Below the pieces are notes generated by a model. It saw nothing but the letters and a program-made list of their open reading frames with translations, searched no databases and was not told where the DNA came from. A DNA stretch of 64,000 nt from Bdellovibrionales bacterium (GTDB taxonomy: Bacteria > Bdellovibrionota > Bdellovibrionia > Bdellovibrionales > UBA1609): positions 1 to 64,000 of the forward strand of contig JAIBAM010000004.1 in assembly GCA_019695175.1 (NCBI GenBank), in the 5' to 3' direction. Below, in pieces: positions 33,979-44,400 of this stretch. Position 1 is the stretch's first letter; every line of letters begins with the position of its first letter. Made by a program: the position numbers and the translations under genes.

Positions 33979-35286
33979 TTATTGATTTTGTAGAGATAAA
34001 AATAGGGAGTTCACATTTTCCCTTTCCATATCGCCCATCAACAGAATTCCCTGGGATTTTTCTTTCGGATCAAAATATTTATTTAAATATTCTTGAATAG
34101 AATCTGTAGTCACCTTTTCAATACAATCGATGGCTTCGTCCACAGCTCGATAGATTCCAAAATTCATTTCATTCACAGCAAGGGAATTCATGCGGTTTTC
34201 CACATCATCTGCTCCTAAGAGAATTTGCCCTTTAACTTGAGTTTTAAAAAGATTGAGTTCTTTTTGACTGACTCCCTTGGTGGCTAATTTATAAATTTCC
34301 TGGCGCATGATTTTTAAAACTTGGGGAACATTTTTAGGGGCTGTTGAAGCGTAAAGCAACATCAAGCCACTGTCAGTGAAAGAAATAAGATGGCTGTAAA
34401 TGGAATAAACCAATCCAAGCTTTTCACGCACTTTTTGATAAAGTCGAGAGGTCATTCCACCACCCAAAAGGGTGCTGATGATATAGGACTCAAAACGAAA
34501 AGGGTCTGAAATATCACAAGAGGGACCGCCCAACAGAATATGGACCTGTTCTGAGCTACGGTGAACAAATTTTTGAAAGGGTTGAGTTTTAGGGCTTTTT
34601 CGTTGTTTTTTTGGAGCTTTTCCATTCAGCGAGCCTAGATTCTTTTCAACCATTTGGACTACTTCATCATGATCCACATTTCCGGCAACGCTTACGATAA
34701 GGTTTGAGCCACAATAGTTATTTTTGTAATACTTGTAAGCTGAGGCCTTAGTCATAGCTTTTAAGCTATCTATGGTTCCAAGAATAGGGTTTCCCAAAGG
34801 ATGTCCTTGAAAGCTATTTTCAAAATAAAGATCAAAAATGTATTCTTCTAGATCATCGATAGACATGTCGATTTCTGCTAATACCACATCCCGTTCAGTA
34901 CTGAATTCTTCTGTGGTGCATTGGGCTCGACTAATAAGGTCCACTAAGACATCAAGTGCCAGGGGAAGGTGTTCTCTTAAAGTAGCGGCATGAAAACAGG
35001 TGTATTCTCTCGAAGTATAGGCGTTAAGGTCGCCCCCAACCATTTCCAAACTTTTGGCAATTTCAAAACCAGAACGCTTTCGCGTTCCTTTAAAAACTAA
35101 ATGTTCTAAGAAGTGGGCCACCCCACTCAAAGTGGAGGGTTCGTCACGAGTCCCCAATTCCACATAAATTCCAGCTGAAATGGACCTGGTAAAAGGGTGG
35201 TGTTCTGTAACGATACGAACACCATTCGACAAAGTCGTTTTATTAAAAACCGGATGGTAGTCAAAGGCCTTCACCCGGCGATTCAT
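33979..35286 (-). CDS. M16-family zinc peptidase (processing-peptidase-like)
   Basis: This 435-residue protein has the inverted zinc motif HFLEH (His58, Glu61, His62) and the distal Glu138 in ERDVVLAEI at the family spacing. The non-catalytic second half follows (GGGMTSRLYQKVREKLGLVYS is its typical segment). There is no signal peptide, so it is cytoplasmic. The gene order pnp-M16-dut is conserved in many bacteria, but the substrate is not established. The ATG overlaps the pnp stop by one base (TAATG), implying coupling. Confidence 0.93.
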   Translation of the reverse strand: MNRRVKAFDYHPVFNKTTLSNGVRIVTEHHPFTRSISAGIYVELGTRDEPSTLSGVAHFLEHLVFKGTRKRSGFEIAKSLEMVGGDLNAYTSREYTCFHAATLREHLPLALDVLVDLISRAQCTTEEFSTERDVVLAEIDMSIDDLEEYIFDLYFENSFQGHPLGNPILGTIDSLKAMTKASAYKYYKNNYCGSNLIVSVAGNVDHDEVVQMVEKNLGSLNGKAPKKQRKSPKTQPFQKFVHRSSEQVHILLGGPSCDISDPFRFESYIISTLLGGGMTSRLYQKVREKLGLVYSIYSHLISFTDSGLMLLYASTAPKNVPQVLKIMRQEIYKLATKGVSQKELNLFKTQVKGQILLGADDVENRMNSLAVNEMNFGIYRAVDEAIDCIEKVTTDSIQEYLNKYFDPKEKSQGILLMGDMERENVNSLFLSLQNQ

Positions 35287-37394
35287 TAATTTCCTGGCTC
35301 TTTTTCGAGTAAAACTTTACGGCTTAGTTTGATGCGACCTGCGCGATCTATATCTAGGACTTTTACGTCGATTTCATCACCTTCTTTAAGGACATCAGTG
35401 ACAGAGCGAATTCTTTCGTGGGAAATCTCAGAAATATGCAATAAACCACTGGAGTTGGGTAGAATCTCCACAAAAGCACCAAAGTCAGTGATTTTCATCA
35501 CTTTACCTTTGTAAGTTTTGCCCAATTCTGGCTCAGAACAAATGCCTTCAATAATAGCGATGGCTTCCTCTGCTTTTTTAGGATCATTGGACGCGATATT
35601 GATGGTTCCATCATCTTCGATGTCAATTTTTACACCGGTTTGTTCAATAATGCCCTTAATAACTTTTCCACCGGCGCCAATAACTTCCCGGACTTTTTCG
35701 GGTTTGATTTTGATGGAGACAATTCGAGGGGCGTATGGTGAAATTTCACCTCGAGGCCGAGTGATAGACTTTTCCATTTCATTTAAAATGTGAAGTCGAC
35801 CTTGATGAGCCTGAGTGAGGGCTTTTTCCATAATTTCAAAGCTAATGCTATCAATTTTGATATCCATTTGTAAGGATGTAATACCATCTCTGGTTCCCGC
35901 CACTTTAAAATCCATATCTCCTAAATGATCTTCATCACCTAGAATATCCGACAGGACGGCATAGTTGCTTCCTTCCTTAATAAGACCCATGGCAATACCA
36001 GCCACATTACCTAAAATCGGAACTCCTGCATCTAGAAGTGCTAAGGTTCCTGAACAAACAGTACCCATGGAGCTGGATCCGTTGGACTCTAAAACTTCGC
36101 TGACAATCCTGATGGTGTAAGGGAACTTTTCTTGTTTTGGTAAAACCGCTTTTAAAGCTCTTTCTGCTAGAAAGCCATGTCCCACTTCTCTGCGACTTTG
36201 CGCCGAAGTTCTTCCCGTCTCACCCACGCTGTAGGGGGGAAAATTATAATGTAGCATAAAACTTTTTTTATTTGGTCCTACCAAATCGTCAATGGCCAAT
36301 TCATCATCACCAGTACCTAAGGTGACGGTTCCAAGGACTTGTGTTTCACCTCGAGTGAATAGTCCAGAACCGTGGGCTCGGGGCAATAAAGCCACTTCGC
36401 AACTGATGGGGCGAATGTTTTCAAGTCCTCGACCGTCAATTCTAGATTTGGTTTCAAGAACCATTGCTCGAGCTTCTTTGTACTTAATATCTTCAACAAG
36501 GAAGCTAAGTTCTTTCTCTCTCTGGGCTAATATTTTTTTATCTTCGATTGAAGATAAAAGTTCTTGTGTTGCCAGTTGGGCAGCCTGCGAAAAACCTTCA
36601 TAGCGTTTTAGTTTTTCTCTGATGTTCAACGCAGCCTTAATTTTGCTAGTAATTAATTCTCGTACACTGGATTCAAAACTACTATCCAATTGAGGAGGTG
36701 TGAAGGCTCGTTTGGGTTGAGCTCCCGCTTTTTCCCGTAATTGATCTTGCAAATCAAATATAGGCATCATGGCTTGATGACCGAATTTAAGCGCAGCAAG
36801 GACATCGCTCTCGCTGACAAACTTGCTTTCTCCCTCAACCATGAGAATTCCATTGCGAGTTCCCGCAATAGTGATATCCATGTCTGATTTTTCCAACTCA
36901 AGAAGGGAAGGGTTGGCAATGAATTTACTACCAATTCTTCCCACTTGAATGGAACAGGTGGGACCATTGAAAGGAATGTCACTGATGTGAAGAGCTGCAG
37001 AGGCGCCAATGCTTGCAAGAATATCGATAGGAAATTGTCCATCCACACTTAGTGTCGTGGCAATAACTTGAGTTTCATGGCGATAACCCTCTGGGAAACA
37101 AGGTCGAATAGGGCGGTCAATAAGTCGAGAAGTCAATGTGGCATTCGTTGTGGGGCGACCTTCTCTTTTAAAATACCCACCAGGAATACGACCAGCAGCA
37201 TAATATTTCTCTAGAAATTCTACGGTGAGAGGGAAAAAGTCCGCGCTGGATTCTTCTCGGGAAGAAACGGCAGTGACCAAAACAATGTTGTTACCAGAGG
37301 TTACAAGTACAGATCCATCTGCTTGTTTGGCAAGACGACCCGTTTCTAAGGTGACTGGTTTTCCGCAAAAGTCACCCGTTAATGTTTGCTTCAT
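35286..37394 (-). CDS. pnp: Polyribonucleotide nucleotidyltransferase (PNPase)
   Basis: PNPase degrades RNA from the 3' end by phosphorolysis and works in the degradosome. Two RNase PH domains are present (about 1-225 and 305-545; FPPYSVGETGRTSAQSRREVGHG marks the second and catalytic one). A KH domain follows (about 548-610, VIGAGGKVIKGI), then an S1 domain (about 615-690). An upstream ATG at 37412 exists; I chose 37394 (MKQTLTGDF), five bases after AAGGAG, giving 702 residues. It follows rpsO by 39 bases, the classic rpsO-pnp pair, where E. coli autoregulates through an RNase III hairpin. Confidence 0.96.
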   Translation of the reverse strand: MKQTLTGDFCGKPVTLETGRLAKQADGSVLVTSGNNIVLVTAVSSREESSADFFPLTVEFLEKYYAAGRIPGGYFKREGRPTTNATLTSRLIDRPIRPCFPEGYRHETQVIATTLSVDGQFPIDILASIGASAALHISDIPFNGPTCSIQVGRIGSKFIANPSLLELEKSDMDITIAGTRNGILMVEGESKFVSESDVLAALKFGHQAMMPIFDLQDQLREKAGAQPKRAFTPPQLDSSFESSVRELITSKIKAALNIREKLKRYEGFSQAAQLATQELLSSIEDKKILAQREKELSFLVEDIKYKEARAMVLETKSRIDGRGLENIRPISCEVALLPRAHGSGLFTRGETQVLGTVTLGTGDDELAIDDLVGPNKKSFMLHYNFPPYSVGETGRTSAQSRREVGHGFLAERALKAVLPKQEKFPYTIRIVSEVLESNGSSSMGTVCSGTLALLDAGVPILGNVAGIAMGLIKEGSNYAVLSDILGDEDHLGDMDFKVAGTRDGITSLQMDIKIDSISFEIMEKALTQAHQGRLHILNEMEKSITRPRGEISPYAPRIVSIKIKPEKVREVIGAGGKVIKGIIEQTGVKIDIEDDGTINIASNDPKKAEEAIAIIEGICSEPELGKTYKGKVMKITDFGAFVEILPNSSGLLHISEISHERIRSVTDVLKEGDEIDVKVLDIDRAGRIKLSRKVLLEKEPGN

Positions 37395-37433
37395 TGATAC
37401 TCCTTGATGCATGACGACCTAATTTTATAAATA

Positions 37434-37703
37434 TTATTTTCTTAAGGCGAGTTTAGAAATAATTTGAGTGTAACGATCCGGTGTGGTTCGTTTGAGATAA
37501 TCTAAAAGTTTTCGACGTCGGTTGACCATTTTAACCAATCCACGTTGTCCGTGGACATCGTTTTTATTTCTTTTAAAATGCTCTGTGAGCTCTTGAATGT
37601 TTCGAGTTAAAAGAGCTACTTGCACCTCACAACTTCCGGTATCAAATTCTGATCTTTTGTTGTCCCGTACAATTTCTTCCACTTGAGCTTTAGTTAACGC
37701 CAT
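37434..37703 (-). CDS. rpsO: 30S ribosomal protein S15
   Basis: At 89 residues it has the exact family length. [14 protein letters not shown] and [22 protein letters not shown] are the rRNA-binding helices. S15 binds 16S rRNA early in 30S assembly. It is separated from truB by 228 bases that probably hold its own promoter, and from pnp by 39 bases. Confidence 0.97.
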   Translation of the reverse strand: MALTKAQVEEIVRDNKRSEFDTGSCEVQVALLTRNIQELTEHFKRNKNDVHGQRGLVKMVNRRRKLLDYLKRTTPDRYTQIISKLALRK

Positions 37704-37931
37704 GAGATTCCTCCATAAGAACCCTCAAAAACGTTTTGGCTTTCGTTAACGAGAGTTTTTTCTTTGTTATTGTTTTTTCCAATAATGCCAATAAAGATTT
37801 ATCCGAAGTACATGATTCGACATTAGCTAGGTCTAATGGTTGAGTACAGATTTTGTACAGGATTGGATCCCTGACTTATGTAAACTCAAGTGCTTCGTGT
37901 GTTAGGTGATAACTGGCGTTGCGGACTGCCG

Positions 37932-38879
37932 TCAACTTAAGGTTGAAAATATTCGCTTGATTTTGAGCCCTTGGGAAGGAATAGCTTCTATGAGGCCTAG
38001 AATTCCCCCATTCCCGTCTAAAATTTTGATGCCAACCGGTTTTTGCATTGAAAAAGCAACCTTTTGATCCACCACCAATCGGTTGGCCAGGTTGTGAGCA
38101 ATTTGTCCATGGCGCAAAAGGGTTTCTTCTTTTCCATGGACGGTGTAGCTGGGGAGATGGGGCAAGGCCTCGAGTAATGGAATATAGGAAGGGGATGACT
38201 CCAATTGGGTCAGAGTCTTTTTTTGTGGATTTTCTAGGGAAGTATATGTTTTTAATTTATCAAGGGTTATGGCTTGTTGGACATGGTAGGGTTTGGATTC
38301 CAGACGGCGAAGAGCCGTAACTAAAGCTCCCGTTCCTAATTTCTCCCCCAAAGAGGGAACCCAAGAGCGGATGTATCCACCTTTGTGGCAAGAAACTTCC
38401 ACTACAACTTCTGGAAGCTCCATTTTAATAATTTTTAAGTCATAAAAATGCATGGTACGGGTGGGTAGTTCCACAACTTTATTTTCATGGGCATAGGAGT
38501 AAAGTTTTTTACCACCAATTTTAATTGCGGAAAACTTAGGAACGACTAACTGTAGATCACCTAAATGTTGGGAAAGGGCTTGCAGGACTTGTTCTGTACT
38601 GACTTTTATGGGGGATTCATTGGTGATGGTGCCAGTGACATCACCTGTGTCGGAGGTTTTTCCCAAACAAAATTGGATTTCATATCTTTTGTCTTGGGAT
38701 AAAATGTAGTCAGAAATTTTTGTGGCTTGTCCCAGTAAAAGAACCATAAGCCCTGAGGCAAAAGGATCCAGGGTTCCAGCATGCCCCACAGCCGTCATGC
38801 GAAGCAGATGTCGAACCTTGGCAACTATATCATGACTTGTCGGACCCACAGGTTTGTCGATAAGGAGCAGTCCGTCCAT
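37932..38879 (-). CDS. truB: tRNA pseudouridine-55 synthase
   Basis: TruB converts U55 to pseudouridine in the T-loop of tRNAs. LLLIDKPVGPTSHD opens the protein, and the catalytic Asp38 sits in GHAGTLDPFASG. GGYIRSW and a C-terminal PUA-like segment follow. The protein is 315 residues. Start and rbfA stop overlap by one base. It closes the rimP-nusA-infB-rbfA-truB run. Confidence 0.95.
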   Translation of the reverse strand: MDGLLLIDKPVGPTSHDIVAKVRHLLRMTAVGHAGTLDPFASGLMVLLLGQATKISDYILSQDKRYEIQFCLGKTSDTGDVTGTITNESPIKVSTEQVLQALSQHLGDLQLVVPKFSAIKIGGKKLYSYAHENKVVELPTRTMHFYDLKIIKMELPEVVVEVSCHKGGYIRSWVPSLGEKLGTGALVTALRRLESKPYHVQQAITLDKLKTYTSLENPQKKTLTQLESSPSYIPLLEALPHLPSYTVHGKEETLLRHGQIAHNLANRLVVDQKVAFSMQKPVGIKILDGNGGILGLIEAIPSQGLKIKRIFSTLS

Positions 38880-39208
38880 CAGGGCTTACTTTCTTCTTCA
38901 GATTGAAAAAATGAGGGATCATCGCTGCCACCAACAACAAATCGTAGTGAGGGACAAAATTTTATACGCAAATGAGAGGCAATTTGATTTTGCATCCGTC
39001 GTTTTTCCTGTTGGATGAGTTCTTCTACGAGCTCAAGATCTTCTGGGTCGCTGACTTTAATAAAAACTTTAGCAGAACGTAGGTTTTCACTCACATCCAC
39101 ATGCCATACCGATACCATCGGCGGAAAGGGCGTTTTTCCAGACAAAAAGTAAAACGCCAGGGCCTCACGTATTTCACGGGCAATTTTAAGGCAACGACGA
39201 TGGGTCAT
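38879..39208 (-). CDS. rbfA: Ribosome-binding factor A
   Basis: RbfA is a single KH-type domain protein that helps 30S maturation and cold adaptation. The 109 residues contain VWHVDVSENLRSAKVFIKV and the closing strand region IKFCPSLRFVVGGS, both typical. Its genomic place between infB and truB is the standard one. Confidence 0.92.
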   Translation of the reverse strand: MTHRRCLKIAREIREALAFYFLSGKTPFPPMVSVWHVDVSENLRSAKVFIKVSDPEDLELVEELIQQEKRRMQNQIASHLRIKFCPSLRFVVGGSDDPSFFQSEEESKP

Positions 39209-39224
39209 CTTTGTTCACCATGGG

Positions 39225-42035
39225 TTAAAGTTGAGGAGTCAATTGCTCCATGGCAAAGGCTTCAATGACATCACCTACTTTAATATCATTAAAGTTCTCA
39301 ATTCCAATTCCGCACTCAAACCCGGACGCCACTTCACGTGCATCATCTTTAAATCGCTTTAGAGAACTTAATTTCCCTACATTGATAATTCGACCATCGC
39401 GAAGGAGTCGAACTTGGCAGCCACGAATAATTTTTCCATCCAAAATGAAACTTCCGGCAATCGTTCCAACCTTGGGTACCACAAAGGTGTTGCGGACTTC
39501 GGCTCGGCCCAAAACTTTTTCTTCAAATTTGGGATCTAAAAGACCGGTCATCATTTTTTTAAGATCATCCATGAGTTCATAGATGATAGTGTAGGATCTG
39601 ATTTCGATATTTTTTTCTTTAGCCATTCGTTGAGCTTCACCGTCAGGGCGAACGTTAAAACCAAGGATAATTCCTTTTGCCGTTCCAGCTAGCAAGACGT
39701 CACTTGCCGTGACCCCTCCGATGGCGGAGTGAACAATTTTTGTTTTAACTTCATCTGTAGAAGATTTATCAATCAATGCTTTGACAGCTTCTAAACTCCC
39801 AGCCACATCTGTTTTTAAGATAATGGAGAGCTCTTTTTTCTCTCCTGCTTTGACTTTGGCAAAAAGTTCCTCTAGGGAAGGTTTGCTTGCGTTGAGCTCG
39901 GCTTGGGCAATGACTTTTTTACGTTGATCTGCCACTTGATGGGCCAGGGATTCATCTTGAACCGCATCAAACTGATCACCTGCTTGAGGAGGCTCGGGGA
40001 GTCCCATAATTTCAACTGCAAACCCAGGGCTAACCTCTTTGACCTGCCTGCCTTGGTCGTTGATCATACTACGAATTCTTCCAACAGTACTTCCCACAAC
40101 AAAAGGATCGCCGATGCGAAGGGTTCCATCTTTCACAAGAAGTGTTGCCACGGCACCGCGGCCTTTTTCCATTCGGCTTTCAATAACCAAACCCGTTGCA
40201 TTTCGTTTGGGGTTTGCTTTCAATTCTTGGATTTCTGCAATTAAATGAATATGATTTAGTAATTCTTTAATCCCTTCTTTTTTCAGAGCCGAAACGGGAC
40301 AGTAGGTTGTTGTTCCCCCCCACTCTTCAGGAACCAATTCAAATTCGGTTAATTGCTGCTTAATGCGTTCTGGATTGGCTCCAGGACGATCCATTTTATT
40401 TACGGCTACAATAATGGGAACACCGGCGGCTTTAGCGTGGTTAATGGCTTCAGCAGTTTGAGGCATCATACCGTCATCCGCAGCAACCACGATGATGGCG
40501 ATGTCAGTGGCATTAGCTCCACGAGCCCGCATTGCAGTAAAAGCCTCATGTCCAGGCGTGTCAATAAAGGTTACATAATGTCCGCTTTCTAATTTTACGG
40601 AGTAAGCCCCAATGTGTTGAGTGATACCTCCAGCTTCTTTGGAGGCCACATTCGTTTTACGAATGGAATCTAAAAGAGTTGTTTTTCCATGATCCACGTG
40701 ACCCATGACGGTCACAACTGGTGGGCGAATGATCTCTTCACTGGTTTCATGAGTGTTCTGAACGACAGCATCTTTTAGTAATTCATCGGCTGATTTATGA
40801 GTGTTGACAGCCTCCCATCCAAACTCTGGGACAATAAGAGAAATAGTGTCAAAATCCAAATCAGTGTTAATGGCTGCAACCACACCCTCAGTCATGAGTT
40901 TTTTTATAAGAACAGGGGTTTTAATATTTATTGAAGAAGCCAGGTCTCCCACCTTCATAGAACCATCTACTTTGACAATTCGTTTGGAAGCTTTAGGAGT
41001 GGTGATCAAATTCTTTTTTACATCCCTTGCTGTAATGGGGCGTTTTTTCTTAGGTTGAAAAATCACTTCCCGCTTTCTAAATTCTGTCGCAGTGAAAACC
41101 TGTTCTTCTTCTCGAACTTGAGCGTTGCGCTTTTTTCTTTCCTTTTCTTCCCGTTCCTTTCGTTCAACCTCTGTGTCCACACGCAAATCTTCCATGGGAA
41201 GTGGTGCCACAAATCCGGTTCGTATGCCACGGGGTGCCGAGCGAGGGGGCCTGGAGCCAGCAGTAGTAGCAGTATTTGCCCCAGCGGTTGAAGAATCACT
41301 TCGTTGAGAACGGTTTGAAGGCGAAGAACCTGTAGGAGTTACCACACGACGTAAGTCCATGCGACCAATGATGTTACCACGGGGTCTTCTTGGTTCTTCA
41401 GTCACAACGGGAACGATGGGAACAGTTTGCACTGAAACTGGCTGGGGCTGAGGAGCACTCTTGTTAACTGGTTCACTGACTTCTTCAAAAGCGTTCTCAT
41501 TTATTATGACGGGAGAAGATTCTTCAACAACGGCCTCACGATTTTGAGCAGCAATGGCCTGGGCGATGGCTTCCTGCTCAGCTAATGCCTGCGCGCGAGC
41601 CTCCAATTCTCCGGCTTTTCTTCGAATCACACCCACAGCATTTTTTTTAGTTGAAATAGGAGGTAAAGTCCCCGAAACAGGTGGTTCCGCAATGGTTTCC
41701 TCTACGGTTGCTTTTACTTCAACAGCTCTGGCTACAACAGGTTTTGCTATTGGTTTGGCGGCAGCTTTTTTAACGGCAGCTTTGACAGTCGTCGTAGGAG
41801 CCGCTGTCTTTTTTGTTGTGACTGCTGGGGTGCTTTTGCGTACGGTTTTTTTCTTTTTAGCAGAGCTTGGGCCAGATTCTTTTTCAATACGGGCTTTAAT
41901 CTCTTCAATTAAAGTTGGATTGAGCGGAGCCATATGGCTTTTCACCGGCAGTTTCCATTCCCGGATTTTATCCATCAAGGCTAACGTTTCCATTCCAATC
42001 TCTTTGGCAAACTCAAATACCTTTGGTTGCTCCAC
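39225..42035 (-). CDS. infB: Translation initiation factor IF-2
   Basis: IF-2 is the GTPase that brings formyl-methionyl-tRNA to the 30S subunit. An N-terminal IF2_N motif (about 1-50) is followed by a long Lys/Ala/Pro/Thr-rich linker (about 55-330), a second IF2_N motif (about 345-410) and the G domain. The G domain has GHVDHGKT (445-452), DTPGHEAF and NKMD; domains II-IV follow. The 936 residues are within the usual range. The start is GTG at 42035, preceded by AAAAGGAG. The antisense frames over the repetitive linker are shadows. Confidence 0.97.
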   Translation of the reverse strand: MEQPKVFEFAKEIGMETLALMDKIREWKLPVKSHMAPLNPTLIEEIKARIEKESGPSSAKKKKTVRKSTPAVTTKKTAAPTTTVKAAVKKAAAKPIAKPVVARAVEVKATVEETIAEPPVSGTLPPISTKKNAVGVIRRKAGELEARAQALAEQEAIAQAIAAQNREAVVEESSPVIINENAFEEVSEPVNKSAPQPQPVSVQTVPIVPVVTEEPRRPRGNIIGRMDLRRVVTPTGSSPSNRSQRSDSSTAGANTATTAGSRPPRSAPRGIRTGFVAPLPMEDLRVDTEVERKEREEKERKKRNAQVREEEQVFTATEFRKREVIFQPKKKRPITARDVKKNLITTPKASKRIVKVDGSMKVGDLASSINIKTPVLIKKLMTEGVVAAINTDLDFDTISLIVPEFGWEAVNTHKSADELLKDAVVQNTHETSEEIIRPPVVTVMGHVDHGKTTLLDSIRKTNVASKEAGGITQHIGAYSVKLESGHYVTFIDTPGHEAFTAMRARGANATDIAIIVVAADDGMMPQTAEAINHAKAAGVPIIVAVNKMDRPGANPERIKQQLTEFELVPEEWGGTTTYCPVSALKKEGIKELLNHIHLIAEIQELKANPKRNATGLVIESRMEKGRGAVATLLVKDGTLRIGDPFVVGSTVGRIRSMINDQGRQVKEVSPGFAVEIMGLPEPPQAGDQFDAVQDESLAHQVADQRKKVIAQAELNASKPSLEELFAKVKAGEKKELSIILKTDVAGSLEAVKALIDKSSTDEVKTKIVHSAIGGVTASDVLLAGTAKGIILGFNVRPDGEAQRMAKEKNIEIRSYTIIYELMDDLKKMMTGLLDPKFEEKVLGRAEVRNTFVVPKVGTIAGSFILDGKIIRGCQVRLLRDGRIINVGKLSSLKRFKDDAREVASGFECGIGIENFNDIKVGDVIEAFAMEQLTPQL

Positions 42036-42076
42036 TCACACTCCTTTTATTCACAGACTTAAAACAGTTCTATAAT

Positions 42077-43534
42077 TCAATTTGTTTCATCTTGGGAAGA
42101 AGTCTCTTGATTTTTCTGCCCCTCAGCCATTTCACTGGCAGCTTCTTCTGATTTTAGTTGAGCCATTTCCTCTCGTAATCTCTGTTCGGCGGCGGCCTTG
42201 GCACTTTCTTTACCACCACTCTCAACATTGGTTGGTTTGGTTCCCACTGTGGGAAGTTTTTTCCCTTGGGAAACGTAGCTTTGCAGAAGTGTCTTTGCAT
42301 CATCAATAAGTTTTTGGGCTTTTTCTTTTTCTTCGTAACCGGGGATACCCATGATGTCTTCCACATTAGCTTCGGCCAGCATTGCAAAGGAATTAAATCC
42401 GGACTGATATATATTTTGAGCCATGGTCTCGGTCATACCTGGAATCAACATAAGGTTAAGTGTGGACTCTGCATTTTTTTGTGCTGAGGCAGACTCAGAC
42501 ATGATGTCCAAATTCCATGTGGTTAATTTGGCCGCCAAACGGACGTTCTGTCCCTTTTTTCCAATGGCAAGACTGAGCTGTTGATCGGGAACAACGATTT
42601 CCATCTTTTTATTGTTTTCATCAATGAAGACCTTGGAAATTTCTGCTGGAGCGAGGGCATTGCAGACAAAACGAGCGGGATCCTCTTCCCAATTGATAAT
42701 ATCAATTTTTTCCCCTTTTAACTCTTGAACAATGGTTTGCACCCGACTTCCCTTCATACCAACGCAAGCGCCCACAGGATCTACTGTAGGGTCTTTACTG
42801 CGTACGGCAATTTTGGCTCGGAATCCTGGCTCTCGTGAGGCTGAAATGACTTCAACAATTCCGTCGTAAACTTCGGGAACTTCCAATTCAAAAAGTTTAA
42901 TAAGGTAACGGTTGTCGGCTCGAGACATTATAATTTGTGGACCACGGGTTGTTTGACGAACATCGGCAATAAAACCTTGAATGCGGTCCCCAGGTTTGTA
43001 TTGTTCCCCTGGAATTTGCTCTCGCAGGGGTATATGGGCTTCGGTTCTACCCAAATCGACAACAATGGCACCTCTTTCCACTCGACGGGCAATCCCTGAA
43101 GCGATTTCACCTTTGCGTTGCTCAAATTCAGCAAAAATGATATCCCTTTCTGCATCGCGAACTTTTTGAGAAATAATTTGTTTTGCCATTTGAGCTGCGA
43201 TTCGACCCAAGTCCTTAGAATCTAATTTTGCTCCGATGGAGTCATTGAGCTGAGCATCAGGATCCAATTCTTTGGCCTCAGACCACTTAATTTCAACTTC
43301 ATCATCTATAAAATCTTCATCTTTTACGACCTCTTTAAATTCGTAAAGCTCAACCTCTCCGGATTCCTCATTGTACTGGGCCTCAATCTCTCGGTATGTG
43401 CCATACTTTTTTCTTGCGGCGGCAAGCATTCCTTGCACGACAGCATCAATTACCAGATTTTTTTCAATTCCCTTATCTTTTCCAACTTGTTCGATAATTC
43501 GACTGAGATCTGAAAACATATTATCTGTGGTCAT
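42077..43534 (-). CDS. nusA: Transcription elongation/termination factor NusA
   Basis: NusA binds RNA polymerase and modulates pausing and termination. The N-terminal domain, S1 domain and two KH domains are present (KDPTVDPVGACVGMKGSRVQ marks KH1, LSLAIGKKGQNVRLA marks KH2). A C-terminal helix-hairpin segment, GMTETMAQNIYQSGFNSFAM, follows, then a Glu-rich tail. ATG 43585 would add a Lys-rich leader inside rimP; I chose ATG 43534 (MTTDNMFSDL) with AAAGAGG upstream, giving 485 residues. It starts one base after the rimP stop. Confidence 0.96.
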   Translation of the reverse strand: MTTDNMFSDLSRIIEQVGKDKGIEKNLVIDAVVQGMLAAARKKYGTYREIEAQYNEESGEVELYEFKEVVKDEDFIDDEVEIKWSEAKELDPDAQLNDSIGAKLDSKDLGRIAAQMAKQIISQKVRDAERDIIFAEFEQRKGEIASGIARRVERGAIVVDLGRTEAHIPLREQIPGEQYKPGDRIQGFIADVRQTTRGPQIIMSRADNRYLIKLFELEVPEVYDGIVEVISASREPGFRAKIAVRSKDPTVDPVGACVGMKGSRVQTIVQELKGEKIDIINWEEDPARFVCNALAPAEISKVFIDENNKKMEIVVPDQQLSLAIGKKGQNVRLAAKLTTWNLDIMSESASAQKNAESTLNLMLIPGMTETMAQNIYQSGFNSFAMLAEANVEDIMGIPGYEEKEKAQKLIDDAKTLLQSYVSQGKKLPTVGTKPTNVESGGKESAKAAAEQRLREEMAQLKSEEAASEMAEGQKNQETSSQDETN

Positions 43535-43535
43535 T

Positions 43536-44096
43536 TTATTTACCTCTTTTTTTTCCTTTCGGTGGTTGTGGAACTTCGGGTTCAAACCTCACGTGGGCTT
43601 TGTTCACAAGGGCTCGTTCCACCAGCTTTTCAATTAAATTCTCTTGTTTTACTTTTCCAGGGGAAGAATTTGCGATTTGTATATATAAATAAGTATCATC
43701 TATTTTTAAAAGTTTTCCATCAATTAAACCAGGGGTTGCTGGTTTATTTAACTTAATTCTGACGGATTGACCGAGGACTCTTTCAAAATGCCAGGATTCC
43801 ACCAGTTTTCTTTCGATACCAGGGCTCGAAACCTCTAAATCGTAGTGTCCCCCGGGGACAATATCCTCCACATCTAAAAGGAGATTTAAGCCTCGGGAAA
43901 CCTGACTGCAGTGTTCTAAACTTACATCCCCTTGAGGTCGATCAATATAAACTCTTAGGATTCGACCGTTGGGCCCGGAAACGAACTCCACATGATAAAG
44001 TTCACATTCCTCCCGTTCACAAACTTCTCGGGCCAGAGCACGAACTCGAGTTAGAAAATCATCTTGAATGTTATTTGTAATGTCACTCAAAACCAC
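43536..44096 (-). CDS. rimP: Ribosome maturation factor RimP
   Basis: RimP assists 30S assembly. The N-terminal domain contains YHVEFVSGPNGRILRVYIDR and the signature YDLEVSSPGIERKL; a C-terminal SH3-like domain and a basic tail (PPKGKKRGK) follow. The protein is 186 residues. It is the first gene of the nusA-infB operon, so the promoter must lie in 44097-44400. Confidence 0.94.
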   Translation of the reverse strand: MVLSDITNNIQDDFLTRVRALAREVCEREECELYHVEFVSGPNGRILRVYIDRPQGDVSLEHCSQVSRGLNLLLDVEDIVPGGHYDLEVSSPGIERKLVESWHFERVLGQSVRIKLNKPATPGLIDGKLLKIDDTYLYIQIANSSPGKVKQENLIEKLVERALVNKAHVRFEPEVPQPPKGKKRGK

Positions 44097-44400
44097 AGCT
44101 CCTAGAAAAAAAGACCTATTTCAAAGGCTTTTCTAGTATTTATAAGCCATGGAATTAGAATGTGATGGGATTTTTCCACTGCCCAAAAAAACAAAATGGG
44201 CAGGATGCGCCCACTTTAAAAGCCACTTAAAAAGCCTTAGTGAAGATCCACGAATAACAAAAATATTGAGACTAAGCAAGGAGTTATAAAGCGTGGAATG
44301 TGGTTTTGAGTGGTAAAATGTTATTTCCAAATAAGCGCTAGGTAGAAATTGGACCTCCAAACAGCTTAAATGTTTTTGCGAACCTGCCGATCCTTTCCCT
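44097..44400. other. Divergent region between rimP and the transglycosylase gene
   Basis: About 300 bases without a credible gene. It should hold promoters for the rimP-nusA-infB operon (leftward) and the secreted transglycosylase (rightward). A 7-bp inverted repeat, CTGCCCA...TGGGCAG, lies at 44179-44203 around an A-rich loop. A 130-residue minus frame (44133-44525) overlaps the transglycosylase signal peptide and is rejected. Confidence 0.45.

Noticed and set aside
37735-37790. Terminator-like CTTTCGTTAACGAGAG followed by a T-run near rpsO
   Set aside because: The palindrome leaves no loop, the T-run is on the strand where no gene ends, and it sits where the rpsO promoter should be.
41554-42075. 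Alanine-rich 173-residue plus frame opposite infB
   Set aside because: Shadow of the repetitive Lys/Ala/Thr linker of IF-2; no independent support.
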